Origin: Streptomyces mayonensis
Lineage (GTDB): Bacteria; Actinomycetota; Actinomycetes; Streptomycetales; Streptomycetaceae
Length of the DNA stretch: 41,854 bases
Direction of reading: 5' to 3'
NCBI RefSeq assembly: GCF_018982965.1
Contig: NZ_JACBYP010000076.1
Location: forward strand, 1 to 41,854
Shown here: positions 7,481 to 14,990 of the stretch, piece by piece
Numbering within the stretch: position 1 is the stretch's first letter
Layout of the letters: each line of letters opens with the position of its first letter
The notes under the pieces: model-generated
The model's input: only the letters and a program-made list of their open reading frames with translations
What the model was told of the DNA's origin: nothing
The model's database searches: none
Translations under genes and position numbers: made by a program

Positions 7481-9463
7481 GTGGCCACTGCGGAGCCGAC
7501 ACGCGCCGACGACGCCGATCCGGGCCCGGGTGCCGACCCGGGAGCCGATGCGCGCCCGCACGTGCCCGCGCCCCGCAGGGACGACGCGAACCCCGCACGG
7601 TCGGACGCCGCACGGTCGGACGGCGATCAGGCGGACGGCGATCAGGCGGGCACCGTACGGTCGGACGGCGAACGGGCGGGCGACGGTGAACCGGAGCGTG
7701 CCGAGACGGAAGCGCCCTCGGCGATGAGAACCGCGTTCCTCGCGCTGCGCGAGCGCATGCTGCGCCACCCGGTGCTCTCCGTGACCGCTCTGGCCGGAGC
7801 CCTCCACATCGTCTGGTTCTTCACGTTCGCGAACAGCGGCGGCGACCTGGCGGCGCAGGACGCGTGGGCGGAGTTCGTCGGCCGGCACCCGGACTCGGCG
7901 TACAACCTCGCCTGGTACGGCGGCATGCACCCGGTGTCGTACAGCGTGGTCTCGCCGTACCTGATGTCGGTGCTCGGCGTGCGGACCACGATGATGATCG
8001 CGGGGACGCTGTCGGCCGGGCTGCTGACGATGATCCTGATCCGCAGCCGGGTGGTGCGCAATCCGCTGTGGGCGTCACTGGCCGGCCTGTTCGCACTGCT
8101 GGGCAACGCCGCGTCGGGGCGGGTGACGTTCGGGCTCGGCATGATGTTCGGGCTCGGCGCGGTCGCCGCGGTGTTCTGCTGGCCGCACCGCTGGCGGCAC
8201 GAACGCTGGGCCAAGGGGCTGTGCGCGGCACCGCTGGCCGCGCTGTCCACGATGGCCTCGCCGGTCGCGGGGCTCTTCGTCGGTCTGGTGGCGGTCGCGC
8301 TGTTCCTCCAGAAGCGCCGCCCGGGCGCCTGGTCGCTGGGCCTGGCGCCGGCCGCCGTCGTCGCGCTCTCGGCGTGGCTGTTCCCCTTCTCGGGCACGCA
8401 GCCGATGTCCATCGGCTCGGCGATCCTGCCGGTGGTGTTCTCGGGGCTGGTGTACGCGCTCGTGCCCCGGGACTGGGTGACCGTACGGATCACCTCGGCG
8501 GTCTACGGCCTGTCCGTGCTGCTGGTCTGGCTGATCAGCTCACAGATCGGCTCCAACATCACGCGCCTGGCGATGCTCTTCGCGGGCGTGGCGCTGGTGG
8601 CGGCGCTGCCGTTCACGGTGCGCAAGACACGCAAGTGGTACGCGCTGGTGGTGTCGGTCGTCGGCTTCGTGACCTGGATCGGCGCCGCGTCGGCCAACGA
8701 CATCGTCCACACCACGCCCGCCGCGTCCTGGGCGCGCGAGCTGGCGCCGCTGGTCAACGAGCTCCAGCAGGTCGGTGCCGGGCGCGGCCGGGTGGAGGTC
8801 GTGCCGGCCCGCTCGCACCGGGAGGCGTCGGCGCTCGCGCCGTACGTCAACCTGGCGCGCGGCTGGAACCGCCAGGCCGACATGGAGCGCAACCCGCTCT
8901 TCTACGACGACACGCTCAACTCGGCGAACTACCACGAGTGGCTGCGCCGCTGGGCCGTGCACTTCGTGGTGCTGCCCAAGGACGAGCCGGACGGCGACGG
9001 CGGTGAGCGCGAGCGGGAGCTGGTGCAGCGGGGGCTGCCGTTCCTGAAGCAGATCTGGGGCGACGCCAACTGGCAGCTGTTCCAGGTGACGAACCCGACC
9101 CCGCTCGCCGAGCCCGACGCGGAGGTCCGGCGCGCCGAGCAGGGCGAGTGGACCATCGATGTGAAGAAGCCGGGGCGCGTCCTCGTCCGGGTGCCGTACT
9201 CGCCGTGGCTGAGCCTGGTCGACGCCGAGGGCAACAAGCTCGAGCCGCCGGAGGAGACGGAGGCCTCCAAGAACGCCCCGGAGGGCACGCCGAAGACGTA
9301 CAAGAACGTGAACGGCTGTGTGACGGAGACGGAGGAGACCGCCGAGGGCGACCGGTGGACGTGGCTGGAGGCTCCCAGGGAGGGCACCTACCGGCTGGCC
9401 GCGCCGTACGGGCTGAAGCGGGGCACGCCGTGCCCGGAGGAGATGCGTCCGACGCTGGAGTGA
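7481..9463 (+). CDS. Polytopic membrane protein, possible GT-C glycosyltransferase
   Basis: A 660-aa protein with three parts: a hydrophilic Asp/Ala/Arg-rich cytoplasmic tail (about 1-80), a membrane block of roughly ten helices (about 95-400), and a soluble C-terminal domain of about 250 residues with no recognised motif. The first extracytoplasmic loop (GGDLAAQDAWAEFV) carries an acidic residue after the first helix, as in GT-C transferases that use lipid-linked sugars. GT-C is therefore the preferred guess; a transporter cannot be excluded. GTG 7481 is chosen because GGGGAG lies 9 nt upstream. The in-frame GTG/ATG-type extension back to 7394 lacks a ribosome site. Its position after a cell-wall carboxypeptidase fits an envelope role. 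Confidence 0.65.
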   Translation: MATAEPTRADDADPGPGADPGADARPHVPAPRRDDANPARSDAARSDGDQADGDQAGTVRSDGERAGDGEPERAETEAPSAMRTAFLALRERMLRHPVLSVTALAGALHIVWFFTFANSGGDLAAQDAWAEFVGRHPDSAYNLAWYGGMHPVSYSVVSPYLMSVLGVRTTMMIAGTLSAGLLTMILIRSRVVRNPLWASLAGLFALLGNAASGRVTFGLGMMFGLGAVAAVFCWPHRWRHERWAKGLCAAPLAALSTMASPVAGLFVGLVAVALFLQKRRPGAWSLGLAPAAVVALSAWLFPFSGTQPMSIGSAILPVVFSGLVYALVPRDWVTVRITSAVYGLSVLLVWLISSQIGSNITRLAMLFAGVALVAALPFTVRKTRKWYALVVSVVGFVTWIGAASANDIVHTTPAASWARELAPLVNELQQVGAGRGRVEVVPARSHREASALAPYVNLARGWNRQADMERNPLFYDDTLNSANYHEWLRRWAVHFVVLPKDEPDGDGGERERELVQRGLPFLKQIWGDANWQLFQVTNPTPLAEPDAEVRRAEQGEWTIDVKKPGRVLVRVPYSPWLSLVDAEGNKLEPPEETEASKNAPEGTPKTYKNVNGCVTETEETAEGDRWTWLEAPREGTYRLAAPYGLKRGTPCPEEMRPTLE

Positions 9464-9497
9464 GCCGCCCCTCGTGACGGCGTCCACCGACGCCGAG

Positions 9498-9548
9498 ACC
9501 GATGCCGACGGCGGCGCTCGACGACCGATGCCGACGGCGGCGCTCGAC
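9498..9548. repeat. Two-copy 25-bp tandem repeat
   Basis: A 25-bp unit is repeated exactly at 9498-9522 and 9524-9548 (period 26). It starts just after the membrane-protein gene and begins the repeat-rich gap 9464-9866. Confidence 0.85.
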
Positions 9549-9554
9549 CCGCCC

Positions 9555-9661
9555 GCGACCCGCCCGCAGCACCTCCGCGACCCGCCCGCAGCACCTCCGC
9601 GACCTGCCACGGCACGTCCGCGATCCGCCGCGGCACCTCCGTGATCCGCCGCGGCGACGCG
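9555..9661. repeat. Degenerate 21/22-bp tandem repeat array, five units
   Basis: Units at 9555-9576, 9577-9598, 9599-9619, 9620-9640 and 9641-9661 share the pattern GCGAYCYGCC...GCACCTCC. The first two are identical and the rest decay. There are no spacers, so it is a minisatellite rather than CRISPR. Confidence 0.8.
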
Positions 9662-9743
9662 CTCGCGGCGGCGGTTCATGTAGGTGAACCAGGAACAGTC
9701 CGCCGAACCTTTTTACCTCCTCTTGACCTTCCGCTTTCTTGTC

Positions 9744-9778
9744 GTGCCCGCGTCGACGCAACCACGATGAGCGGGCAC
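9744..9778. promoter_or_regulatory. Inverted repeat upstream of the symporter gene
   Basis: GTGCCCGC (9744-9751) and GCGGGCAC (9771-9778) form an 8-bp perfect inverted repeat with a 19-nt spacer, about 90 nt before the symporter start. It follows an AT-rich stretch (9707-9740) that probably contains the promoter. It may be an operator; the regulator is unknown. Confidence 0.35.
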
Positions 9779-9866
9779 TTCGCGGCCTGCCTCGCCCCTA
9801 CCCCGCTCGTGCGAAGTGCCAACCAGCTGAGCGGAGTTCACAAGGCGGACCCCGGAAGGGGGGCAC

Positions 9867-11453
9867 ATGAACGGTCTCGACTGGTCCGTGCTCATCGGCT
9901 ACTTCGCGGTCATGGTGGCGATCGGCGTCTGGTCCCACAAACGTGTGGGCACCGTCAGCGACTTCTTCACGGCCGGCGGCAAGATGCCCTGGTGGCTGTC
10001 CGGCATCTCGCACCACATGTCCGGCTACAGCGCGGTGATGTTCACCGGCTACGCCGGCATCGCCTACACCTACGGCGTCACCTCCTTCGTGACGTGGTCG
10101 TTCCCCATCGCGCTCGGCATCGCCATCGGCTCCAAGCTGTTCGCGCCGCGCATCAACCGGCTGCGCTCGCGGCTGCACGTCGCCTCGCCGCTCGAGTACC
10201 TGAAGAACCGGTACAACCTGCCCACCCAGCAGGCCCTGGCCTGGTCCGGCATGCTGCTGAAGATCGTGGACGTGGCCGCGAAGTGGGCGGCCATCGCCAC
10301 GCTCCTGTCGGTCTTCACCGGCATCACCCTCAACCAGGGCATCCTCATCACCGGCGTCATCACGGGCATCTACTGCACGATCGGCGGCCTGTGGGCGGAC
10401 GCGCTGACGGAGCTGGGCCAGTTCGTCATCCAGCTGCTGGCCGGTGTCGCGATGTTCGTGGCCGTGGTGCTGGAGCTCGGCGACCACGGCGGCTTCTTCG
10501 GCGTCTGGGACGAGCCCGCCCTCCAAGGACACGAGAAGCCGCTGGTCGGCCCGTACGGAACGGTGTTCCTGCTCGCCTTCCTCTTCATCAAGCTCTTCGA
10601 GTACAACGGCGGCATGCTCAACCAGGCCCAGCGCTACATGGCCACGAAGAACGCCCACGAGGCCACCCGGTCGGCGCGGCTGTCGGCGGTGCTGTGGCTG
10701 GTGTGGCCGCTGGTGCTGTTCTTCCCCATGTGGATGTCGCCGCTGCTGGTGGAGTCCCAGAAGGCGGACGGCTCCGACTCCTACGCCCTGATGACCGAGC
10801 AGCTGCTGCCGCACGGGCTGCTCGGCCTGGTGATCGTCGGCTTCTTCTCGCACACCATGGCCATGTGCTCCTCGGACGCCAACGCCATCGCGGCCGTCTT
10901 CACCCGTGACGTGGCACCGGTGCTGTCGAAGCGGGCGCGGGGCTGGGGGCAGCGGTCGGGGCTGCTGGCGGCGCGGCTGACGACGGTGGTCTTCCTCGGC
11001 TTGTCGATGGCGGTGGCGACGCAGGTGGATTCGCCGACGTTCAAGGACATCATCACCGTCGTGATCAAGTGGGTCGCCGGGCTGATGGGCCCGATCGCGA
11101 TCCCGATGATGCTCGGTCTGCTGCGGCCCTTCCGCCGCTCCGGCCCGACGGCCGCGCTCACCAGCTGGGGGCTGGGGCTGGTCGCGTTCTGGCTGGTCAA
11201 CTACCCGATCAACTGGAACGTGGACGGCGGGGTGCCGCTGGAGTACCAGGTCTCCGTCCCGCTGGCGGTCTCGCTCGTCCTGTACGTCCTGATCGGCTAC
11301 CTGAAGCCGGAGGACACCCCGGAGCGACTCGCGATCATCGAGCGCGTCAACACCGACGGGGACGGCGACGCCTCCGGAGCGGCGGCCGCGATCCCGACAC
11401 CCGCGGACGGCGCGGACGGCGTGGTCGGGCGGGGCAGCCGCGTGGGCGACTAG
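9867..11453 (+). CDS. Sodium:solute symporter (SSS) family transporter
   Basis: A 528-aa integral membrane protein with the SSS/LeuT-fold pattern. It starts at a membrane helix (LIGYFAVMVAIGVWSHKR), followed by the family's DFFTAGGKMPWW segment and the SHHMSGYSAVMFTGYAG region. About 13 helices are predictable, ending near residue 485. The last 40 residues are a hydrophilic Gly/Asp/Ala tail. It should couple sodium entry to uptake of a sugar, organic acid or similar solute; the substrate cannot be read from sequence. GGAAGGGGG precedes the ATG by a few bases. It appears monocistronic, with a repeat array and no clear terminator downstream. Confidence 0.9.
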   Translation: MNGLDWSVLIGYFAVMVAIGVWSHKRVGTVSDFFTAGGKMPWWLSGISHHMSGYSAVMFTGYAGIAYTYGVTSFVTWSFPIALGIAIGSKLFAPRINRLRSRLHVASPLEYLKNRYNLPTQQALAWSGMLLKIVDVAAKWAAIATLLSVFTGITLNQGILITGVITGIYCTIGGLWADALTELGQFVIQLLAGVAMFVAVVLELGDHGGFFGVWDEPALQGHEKPLVGPYGTVFLLAFLFIKLFEYNGGMLNQAQRYMATKNAHEATRSARLSAVLWLVWPLVLFFPMWMSPLLVESQKADGSDSYALMTEQLLPHGLLGLVIVGFFSHTMAMCSSDANAIAAVFTRDVAPVLSKRARGWGQRSGLLAARLTTVVFLGLSMAVATQVDSPTFKDIITVVIKWVAGLMGPIAIPMMLGLLRPFRRSGPTAALTSWGLGLVAFWLVNYPINWNVDGGVPLEYQVSVPLAVSLVLYVLIGYLKPEDTPERLAIIERVNTDGDGDASGAAAAIPTPADGADGVVGRGSRVGD

Positions 11454-11471
11454 AGAACGACCACGCGTGGG

Positions 11472-11547
11472 CGACCGGAGGACCGCAGGACGACCGGAGG
11501 ACCGCAGGACGACCGGAGGACCGCAGGACGACCGGAGGACCGCAGGA
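11472..11547. repeat. Four perfect 19-bp tandem repeats
   Basis: Four identical 19-bp units (CGACCGGAGGACCGCAGGA) occupy 11472-11490, 11491-11509, 11510-11528 and 11529-11547, in the gap between two convergent genes. Perfect identity implies recent expansion, so copy number may vary between strains. Confidence 0.9.
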
Positions 11548-11585
11548 CAGGAGGAGCAGGACAAGAGGATGGGAGGAGACAGGCC

Positions 11586-12701
11586 CTATCCCCGCGGGTA
11601 GCGGGTCAGCCAGCCCGGGGAGGAGCCCGCCGGGCCGTGCAGGGCGGGGCCCTGGGTCATCTCCATCGCGAAGTCGTCGGCCAGTTCCAGGACGGTCGGG
11701 CGGCCCTCCAGTTCGGCCAGCCAGGCCGGTGGCAGGGCCGTCTCGCCGTGCAGGGCGCCGAGCAGGCCGCCGGTGAGGGCGCCGGTCGCCGCGGAGGGGC
11801 CGTCGTGGTTGACGGCGAGCCGCAGTCCGTGCCGTACGTCCTCGCCGACGAGGGCGCAGTACACGGCGGCGGCGACCAGGCCCTCCGCCGTGCCCTCGCC
11901 GATCAGCGCGGTCACCCGGCCCGGCGCCGGCATGCCCTGCCGCACCGTGCCCAGGGCGTGCTGGAGGGCGTCCGTCACGGCCTGGTGGCCGGGGCGTGCG
12001 GCGAGCAGGGCCAGCCCCTTCTGCACCGCGGCGTCCAGGCTCTCCCCGCGCGCCAGCCCGTGCACGATCACGGCGTACGCGCCCGCGGCCAGGTAGCCGG
12101 TGGGGTGGCCGTGGGTCTGGGCGGCGCACTCGACGGCGAGCTGGGCGACCAGTTGCGGCTCCCAGCCGACCAGGAGCCCGAACGGCGCCGAGCGGGCGGC
12201 GGCCTCGGGGCCGCGCTCGTCGGGGTTCTTGGGCGCCTCGGGCGTACCCATCGTCTCGTCGCCGAGGCCCAGCAGCAGCGCGCGCGGCGCGTCCCGGCGG
12301 ACGTACAGCCACTCCTCGTGGGCCAGCCAGCCGTCGTCCTTGCGCCGCAGGTCGGGCCCCCAGTCGCGCTGGGTCGCGGCCCAGCGCCGGTAGGCCCGGT
12401 GCAGGTCGGTCGGCGGGTGCCAGGCGCCGGTGTCGCGCCGTACCTGGGCGCGGATCAGCCCGTCCACGGAGAACAGGCTGAGCTGCGTGAGGTGGGTGAC
12501 CGCGCCGCGCCGTCCATAGGCGGGGGCCAGGTCGGTCAGCCCCTCCGCGCCGTGCGCCTCCCGGATCCCGTCGAGGCCGAGGCCGTCGACGGGGGCGCCG
12601 AGCGCGTCCCCCACGGCCACGCCGAGGAGCGTCCCGCGCACCCGGCTGCGGAAGTCCTGCTGCTCGGTACGCCCCCAGACGGCACCCGCTGTCGCGCCCA
12701 C
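11586..12701 (-). CDS. ADP-ribosylglycohydrolase-fold protein lacking the metal-binding motifs
   Basis: A 371-aa protein with the scaffold of the ADP-ribosylglycohydrolase (DraG) family: GVAVGDALGAPVDG near the N-terminus (about 28-40), GYLAAGAYAVIVHGL in the middle and the C-terminal NHDGPSAATGALTGGLLGAL. Active members bind two magnesium ions through a T-D-D/E cluster and a D-x-D-S/T cluster. Here the first reads THLTQ (69-73) and the second GPSAAT (301-306), so the metal-binding acids of both are gone. It is probably not a classical hydrolase and may act as a sensor or binding protein (inference). The GTG at 12701 has GGGAGG 5 nt upstream. The upstream gap holds DnaA-box-like sites and a palindrome. 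Confidence 0.85.
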   Translation of the reverse strand: MGATAGAVWGRTEQQDFRSRVRGTLLGVAVGDALGAPVDGLGLDGIREAHGAEGLTDLAPAYGRRGAVTHLTQLSLFSVDGLIRAQVRRDTGAWHPPTDLHRAYRRWAATQRDWGPDLRRKDDGWLAHEEWLYVRRDAPRALLLGLGDETMGTPEAPKNPDERGPEAAARSAPFGLLVGWEPQLVAQLAVECAAQTHGHPTGYLAAGAYAVIVHGLARGESLDAAVQKGLALLAARPGHQAVTDALQHALGTVRQGMPAPGRVTALIGEGTAEGLVAAAVYCALVGEDVRHGLRLAVNHDGPSAATGALTGGLLGALHGETALPPAWLAELEGRPTVLELADDFAMEMTQGPALHGPAGSSPGWLTRYPRG

Positions 12702-12719
12702 CAGGACCTCCCTTCGGCA

Positions 12720-12771
12720 CTGTCCACAGCGCTGTCCGACGTCACCGCCGTCCACACGGCTGCTGTCCACG
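12720..12771. promoter_or_regulatory. Cluster of DnaA-box-like sites
   Basis: CTGTCCACA (12720-12728) and CCGTCCACA (12748-12756) both match the Streptomyces DnaA-box pattern YYVTCCACA. CTGTCCACG (12763-12771) differs by one base. All three point the same way, in the gap between divergent genes. They may bind DnaA for titration or regulation; chance is not excluded. Confidence 0.35.
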
Positions 12772-12782
12772 TCACTGTCCGT

Positions 12783-12801
12783 ACGTACGACTGTCGTACG
12801 T
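12783..12801. promoter_or_regulatory. 19-bp palindrome between divergent genes
   Basis: ACGTACGAC, a central T, then GTCGTACGT: a perfect 9-bp-arm palindrome. Its length and symmetry resemble operators of TetR-type dimers. It lies 82 nt before the ADP-ribosylglycohydrolase-like start and about 200 nt before the serine hydrolase start, so it could control either gene. Confidence 0.45.
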
Positions 12802-13003
12802 GCGACGCCCAGCACTGTATGCGAACGGGGGCGGTCAGTTCAGGGCCGGAACGGACCACAACGGTGTGGAAACGCTCACGGCGGGGGTGGTGCCAGGTAC
12901 ACCCCGTGTCCGCCGCCTGACACCATCGAACGGACGGCGGGACTGCGAAAGGCTCAAGGAGTCGCGAGAACAGTCCTGTTGCTCCTGTTGGAAGGAAATC
13001 CCC

Positions 13004-14254
13004 GTGTCCGCTCGTCTCCACACCTCCTCCGTCCCCGGCACACAGGACGTGCACAGCGCCCCGGGCAAGGACAAGCCGAAGAAGCAGCGCGGGCGCGTGC
13101 TGTCCGTGGTCGCCGCGCTGGCGGTCCTGGGCGGCGGCCTCGCGGTGAGCGGTTCCCTGGCCTACGGCTCCCCGGACGGCGCCGGTCACCGCGACGCCGT
13201 CAGCGAGGGCGCGAAGGACCTGGTGCGCGAGGACGGCTTCCCCGCCGCGCTCGCCGCCGTCGAGGGCCGGGACGGACACGTCCGGGACTACACGGCGGGC
13301 GCGGGCGACCTGGAGACCGGCGCCTCCGTGCCGGTGAACGGCCAGGTCCGGGCAGGCAGCAACACCAAGTCCTTCACCGCGGCGGTCGTGCTCCAGCTGG
13401 TCGGCGAGGGCAAGGTGAAGCTGGACGAGCCGATCGAGACGTACCTGCCGGGTCTGGTGCGCGGCGACGGCATCGACGGCAACCGGATCACGGTGCGCAA
13501 CCTGCTCCAGCACACCAGCGGCCTGCCCGACTACGTCCAGGCGCTGGGCGCCGACCCGTTCGACATCCGCGACACGTACTACAACCCGCGCGACGTGCTC
13601 GACCTCGCGCTGAGCCAGAAGGCCGCGTTCGAGCCGGGCGCGCAGTGGCAGTACAGCAACACCAACTACGTCCTGGCGGGCCTGCTCGTCGAGAAGGTCA
13701 CCGGCCGCCCCTTCGGCGAGGAGATCACCCACCGGATCATCGAGCCGCTCGGCCTGAAGGACACGTACTGGCCGGGCACGGGCGAGCGCGGCATCCGGGG
13801 CGAGCACCCCAAGGGCTACGCCGCCGCCACTCCCGGCGCTCCCCTGGAGGACATCACGCGCCTCGACCCGTCCCAGGCCTGGGCCGCCGGGCAGCTCGTC
13901 ACCACCCCGCGCGACCTCAACCGCTTCTTCTCGGCCCTGCTCGACGGCGACGTGCTGGGAGCCGCCGAGCTGAAGGAGATGACGACCACGGTCCCGGTGA
14001 CCGAGGGCGCCCCCGCGCCCGGCACCGGATACGGACTGGGCCTGTTCAGCACTCCCCTGTCCTGCGGCGGCGAGCTGTGGGGCCACGGCGGCTCGATCCA
14101 CGGCTACGAGACCTACGGCGGCGCCACGGAGGACGGCCGCGCGGCGACCGTGGCGACCACGGCGCTCTCCAGCTCGGTGGCGGCGGACCCCGAGGACATG
14201 ATGGCGGCCCACCAGCACGTCTACGACCTGGTGGACACGGCCGTCTGCCGGTAG
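13004..14254 (+). CDS. Secreted beta-lactamase-fold serine hydrolase / D,D-peptidase
   Basis: A 416-aa class C beta-lactamase-fold protein (serine hydrolase family, like Streptomyces R61 D,D-peptidase). The catalytic SxxK is Ser119-Asn-Thr-Lys122, the YxN motif is Tyr217-Ser-Asn219 (QYSNTNY), and the third motif is His361-Gly-Gly (WGHGGS). Residues about 30-60 form a signal sequence or membrane anchor (RVLSVVAALAVLGGGLAV after a basic KKQRGR). It is expected outside the cell, hydrolysing D-Ala peptides, esters or beta-lactams; the substrate is not determined by sequence. GTG 13004 is preferred because GAAGGA lies 7 nt upstream. The gene diverges from the ADP-ribosylglycohydrolase-like gene. 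Confidence 0.92.
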   Translation: MSARLHTSSVPGTQDVHSAPGKDKPKKQRGRVLSVVAALAVLGGGLAVSGSLAYGSPDGAGHRDAVSEGAKDLVREDGFPAALAAVEGRDGHVRDYTAGAGDLETGASVPVNGQVRAGSNTKSFTAAVVLQLVGEGKVKLDEPIETYLPGLVRGDGIDGNRITVRNLLQHTSGLPDYVQALGADPFDIRDTYYNPRDVLDLALSQKAAFEPGAQWQYSNTNYVLAGLLVEKVTGRPFGEEITHRIIEPLGLKDTYWPGTGERGIRGEHPKGYAAATPGAPLEDITRLDPSQAWAAGQLVTTPRDLNRFFSALLDGDVLGAAELKEMTTTVPVTEGAPAPGTGYGLGLFSTPLSCGGELWGHGGSIHGYETYGGATEDGRAATVATTALSSSVAADPEDMMAAHQHVYDLVDTAVCR

Positions 14255-14385
14255 CAGTCGTCAGCAGTCGTTGCCGGCCCCCGGGGAGGGGAAGGCAGGC
14301 ACCGGGAGGGGGAGGGCGGGACGGCGTGATCACGATCCGCGAACCGGGCCACGTGGGGCATGGCGGACCTGGGAACATCGCTCCC

Positions 14386-14898
14386 ATGGCCAACACTTCA
14401 CGAAACAGCACCCTTTCCCTCGCGGCCACCGTGCTGACCGCCGTCCTCGCCCTTTACATCGCCCTCGTCGCCTTCGGCAACATCACCGACTTCGGCACGA
14501 ACCGGGACTTCGTACGGCACGTCCTGGCGATGGACACGACGTTCAAGGACGACGACCTGATGTGGCGGGCGATCACGAGCAAGGGCCTCCAGGACACCGC
14601 CTACGTGGCGATCATCGTCTGGGAGACGGTCTCCGCGCTGGTGCTGATCGCCGCGACCTGGCTGTGGATACGCCGGGACACGGCGGGCGCGCGGCGCCTG
14701 ACCACGTACGGCACCCTGATGCTGATGCTGCTCTTCGGCGCCGGGTTCATCGGGATCGGCGGCGAGTGGTTCTCGATGTGGCAGTCCGGGGACTGGAACG
14801 GGCTGGAGGCGGCGACGCGGGTGTTCCTGTTCAGCGGCGTCGTGCTGATCGTCACGCACCTGCCGTCCGACCGGGCGGAGGCCGACCGTCCGCAGTGA
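14386..14898 (+). CDS. DUF2165 family small integral membrane protein
   Basis: A 170-aa protein with four predicted membrane helices (about 8-30, 73-97, 105-127 and 143-160). Its family pattern is NITDFGTNRDFVRHVLAMD after helix 1 and GGEWFSMWQSGDWNGLEAA before the last helix. These match DUF2165, a widespread membrane family of unknown function. The ATG at 14386 begins MANTSRNSTLSLAA. There is no obvious Shine-Dalgarno, and GGGAAC is too weak to call. It is convergent with the L,D-transpeptidase-like gene. A 23-bp segment spanning its stop codon is tandemly duplicated just downstream. Confidence 0.85.
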   Translation: MANTSRNSTLSLAATVLTAVLALYIALVAFGNITDFGTNRDFVRHVLAMDTTFKDDDLMWRAITSKGLQDTAYVAIIVWETVSALVLIAATWLWIRRDTAGARRLTTYGTLMLMLLFGAGFIGIGGEWFSMWQSGDWNGLEAATRVFLFSGVVLIVTHLPSDRAEADRPQ

Positions 14899-14927
14899 CC
14901 GCGGGGCCGACCGTCCGCAGTGACCGC
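14880..14927. repeat. 23-bp direct repeat at the end of the DUF2165 gene
   Basis: The 23 bp at 14880-14902, which include the last codons and stop, recur exactly at 14905-14927. This looks like a recent tandem duplication of the gene's tail. The product is unaffected because the stop is in the first copy. Confidence 0.8.
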
Positions 14928-14990
14928 AGCAGGCGGGGATCGGCCGGTGCCGGTGACCGTGACGGTGGCCGTGACCGTGGCCGGCAGGGA

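Noticed and set aside
9555..9661. CRISPR array or replication iterons
   Set aside because: Units are directly adjacent without spacers, they decay gradually, and no cas or replication-initiator gene is nearby.
11472..11547. CRISPR array
   Set aside because: The 19-bp units abut each other with no spacer sequence; it is a simple tandem repeat.
13288..13515. Reverse-strand frames inside the serine hydrolase gene
   Set aside because: They overlap a gene with complete catalytic motifs and have no ribosome site or family features.
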